Shown here: positions 36,210-37,500 of the stretch, piece by piece | Numbering within the stretch: the stretch's first letter is position 1 | Layout of the letters: every line of letters starts with the position of its first letter | NCBI GenBank assembly: GCA_015478945.1 | Contig: JABUQX010027661.1 | Span: 1-37,500, forward strand | Length of the DNA: 37,500 nucleotides | Reading direction: 5' to 3' | DNA from: Trachelipus rathkii | Taxonomy: Eukaryota > Arthropoda > Malacostraca > Isopoda > Trachelipodidae | Translations under genes and position numbers: made by a program | The notes under the pieces: model-generated | The model's input: the letters and a program-made list of their open reading frames with translations, nothing else | The model's database searches: none | What the model was told of the DNA's origin: nothing

Positions 36210-36262
36210 CATGCAAATTATTTCCTACAGAAAAATCAAGTAATTAAAATATATGATAATTT

Positions 36263-37492
36263 TCATCTAAAATATTCACCTCCCCCCCTAACTCCTTTGT
36301 GAGGGGGTTCTGATGCGTTTCCCTGCCTCCTTTGGGGGTTTGACTCATGTACTTGCGGACTGTCTCTATTTGGCGGGAAGACCAATGAATACATAGGACA
36401 GAATTCCGAGTGGCAGGTGTAACTTCTATGGAGGAATCTGGAGTGTGGTTTACATAACTCGCCTAGCAACTCCGCATTTACAGTGTTGCCTTGTTTACGT
36501 TCTCTAGGAGCATTTCTTCTATTTTGAAATGATGGTTGTTCTTCTGATCGGTTCGGTTTGGCAGCAGCCTCACTCAGCTGGCCTGCGACTTTAGTGAGAG
36601 ACTTGAGAAGTCCTTTCATCTCTCGAAAGAACTCTTTGTTTACTCTAGCCTCTTCTGAAACCGGGGAATTGTTGTTGTTTGTATTTCGACTCTCCTCATG
36701 TGATCCTCTCTCGTGTGTTGGGAACTGTTCTCCTTGAAGATGATTTACAGCCCCCCAGTATTCTCTCCCCCTTCTCTCGTGGGGGGTTTCGTAGTCATTC
36801 CTATAAAAGTTTTTATACAAGTTATCTGCTACTTTTGTGATTTTTTCAAGACTGCTATCGTCTGCCAGAGTCATTAAGCTCTCTTGTATGCGAGATGGAA
36901 GCTCATTAATAAACAATTCATGAACAAAAGGAGCACTGTTTTCAGCAAGCAGATCAAATCCTATTCTTCCCATAACATCACGGACTCTTGCCAAGTAAAC
37001 TGAAGGCAGTTCTTCTTTTTTTCTTCCTTTTTTGAAAATCTCACTGATTTGACTTCTCAGATTGGGGGCGTAAGCTTCCTCGATCGAGGCAATTAACTTT
37101 TGAAAGCAATCTCCCCCCAATGGAAATTTGATGGTTGCTACAATATCATGGGGAAGGACGGATGCTAATATTCTCACTCGTTCTTTTGGATCATCTACTC
37201 CATTAAGTTTGAAAACGGTAATAGTCGTGTGTAACCAAGTCATCATATTACGCAAATCTAACTTTGGAATGGCGCCAATAGGCAGACTGTTCTTTGGAGT
37301 CCCCCCAACGAGGGGGAGACTGTGGGGGGTAACAGATCTTGCTCGTAGAGGGGTATGTAGGTCCTGACTTCCATCTCCATCCGAGTTCGCATTTTCTTCT
37401 CTTCGAATGGGAGATTTGGGGGAAGAGGGGGAAACGTTCGATGTTTTTTCAGATGCTTTAGCTGTAGTACTTGACTTTCCCCTACCCCTCAC
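36263..37492 (-). CDS. gag: Gag polyprotein of Ty3/gypsy element, 5' end outside window
   Basis: Gag builds the virus-like particle and packages element RNA. The frame is open for 409 codons from a GTG at 37492 and stays open to the window edge, so the true start probably lies beyond it. Residues 1-75 are Ser/Pro/Lys-rich and probably disordered. Residues ~80-230 form a capsid-like helical region (MMTWLHTTITVFKLNGV, FVHELFINELPSRIQESL). A short helix-rich segment follows at ~283-312. Cys347, His350, Cys360 and Cys365 (C-x2-H-x9-C-x4-C, with SRF after the His) form a metal-binding-like motif, unlike the usual CCHC knuckle. The frame ends at a TGA after GGGEYFR, followed by ~55 bp and then the nested insert. 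Unlike pol, gag has no internal break. Confidence 0.9.
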   Translation of the reverse strand: MRGRGKSSTTAKASEKTSNVSPSSPKSPIRREENANSDGDGSQDLHTPLRARSVTPHSLPLVGGTPKNSLPIGAIPKLDLRNMMTWLHTTITVFKLNGVDDPKERVRILASVLPHDIVATIKFPLGGDCFQKLIASIEEAYAPNLRSQISEIFKKGRKKEELPSVYLARVRDVMGRIGFDLLAENSAPFVHELFINELPSRIQESLMTLADDSSLEKITKVADNLYKNFYRNDYETPHERRGREYWGAVNHLQGEQFPTHERGSHEESRNTNNNNSPVSEEARVNKEFFREMKGLLKSLTKVAGQLSEAAAKPNRSEEQPSFQNRRNAPRERKQGNTVNAELLGELCKPHSRFLHRSYTCHSEFCPMYSLVFPPNRDSPQVHESNPQRRQGNASEPPHKGVRGGGEYFR

Positions 37493-37500
37493 GGTCTTAA

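Larger units (their letters stand above)
31609..37500 (-). mobile_element. Ty3/gypsy LTR retrotransposon, truncated by window edge
   Basis: Minus-strand domain order is gag, protease, reverse transcriptase, RNase H, integrase, polypurine tract, 3' LTR. Integrase downstream of reverse transcriptase is the Ty3/gypsy arrangement (the opposite of Ty1/copia). No envelope-like frame lies between integrase and the LTR. Gag is open, while pol is interrupted by several stops and frameshifts, so this copy looks non-autonomous unless the breaks are assembly errors. An unrelated retroposon-like insert lies between gag and protease. The 5' LTR and primer-binding site are outside the window, so LTR-to-LTR dating is not possible here. 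The clade within Ty3/gypsy is not determined. Confidence 0.93.

Overview
The window looks like intergenic, repeat-dominated DNA from an animal nuclear genome. It is very AT-rich, has no recognisable host gene or RNA gene, and carries long (CA)n, (TA)n and (ATT)n microsatellites, a tandem satellite, short inverted-repeat elements and a Ty3/gypsy LTR retrotransposon. This mix fits an arthropod, perhaps a crustacean, but that is inference from general character; no host gene is present to prove it.

Layout. 1-5.2 kb is AT-rich DNA with no supportable gene. 5.2-8.5 kb is extremely AT-rich with a few faint satellite fragments. About 8.5-13.8 kb holds a degenerate tandem satellite, whose spacing tightens from 350-530 bp at its left edge to about 305-310 bp at 12.2-13.7 kb. 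13.8-19.2 kb is AT-rich with rare relics of the same satellite. 19.2-28.8 kb is the main array: head-to-tail copies of a ~306-bp monomer, cleanest at about 25.6-26.5 kb, ending rather abruptly near 28.8 kb. The monomer carries four related ~50-bp segments, so it appears to have grown from a shorter ancestral repeat.

28.8-31.6 kb is different: a unique-looking kilobase, then (CA)n/(TA)n, then a ~640-bp element with ~120-bp terminal inverted repeats, a second (TA)n, a second probable inverted-repeat element, and a third (TA)n. The two elements share a GC-rich module in opposite orientation, with a perfect hairpin.

31.6-37.5 kb is one minus-strand Ty3/gypsy retrotransposon read from right to left: gag (open to the window edge), damaged protease, reverse transcriptase, RNase H, integrase with a GPY/F-type C-terminus, polypurine tract and 3' LTR. 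The 5' LTR, primer-binding site and gag start lie beyond the window. Gag is open throughout, but pol is broken several times. A retroposon-like insert with an (ATT)n tail and a probable 9-10-bp target duplication sits between gag and the protease remnant. No envelope gene is seen.

Indel-heavy differences between satellite copies resemble unpolished long-read sequence, so some decay and some pol frameshifts may be assembly error. No coding system of a new kind was found; the more unusual content is the satellite substructure and the nested short elements.
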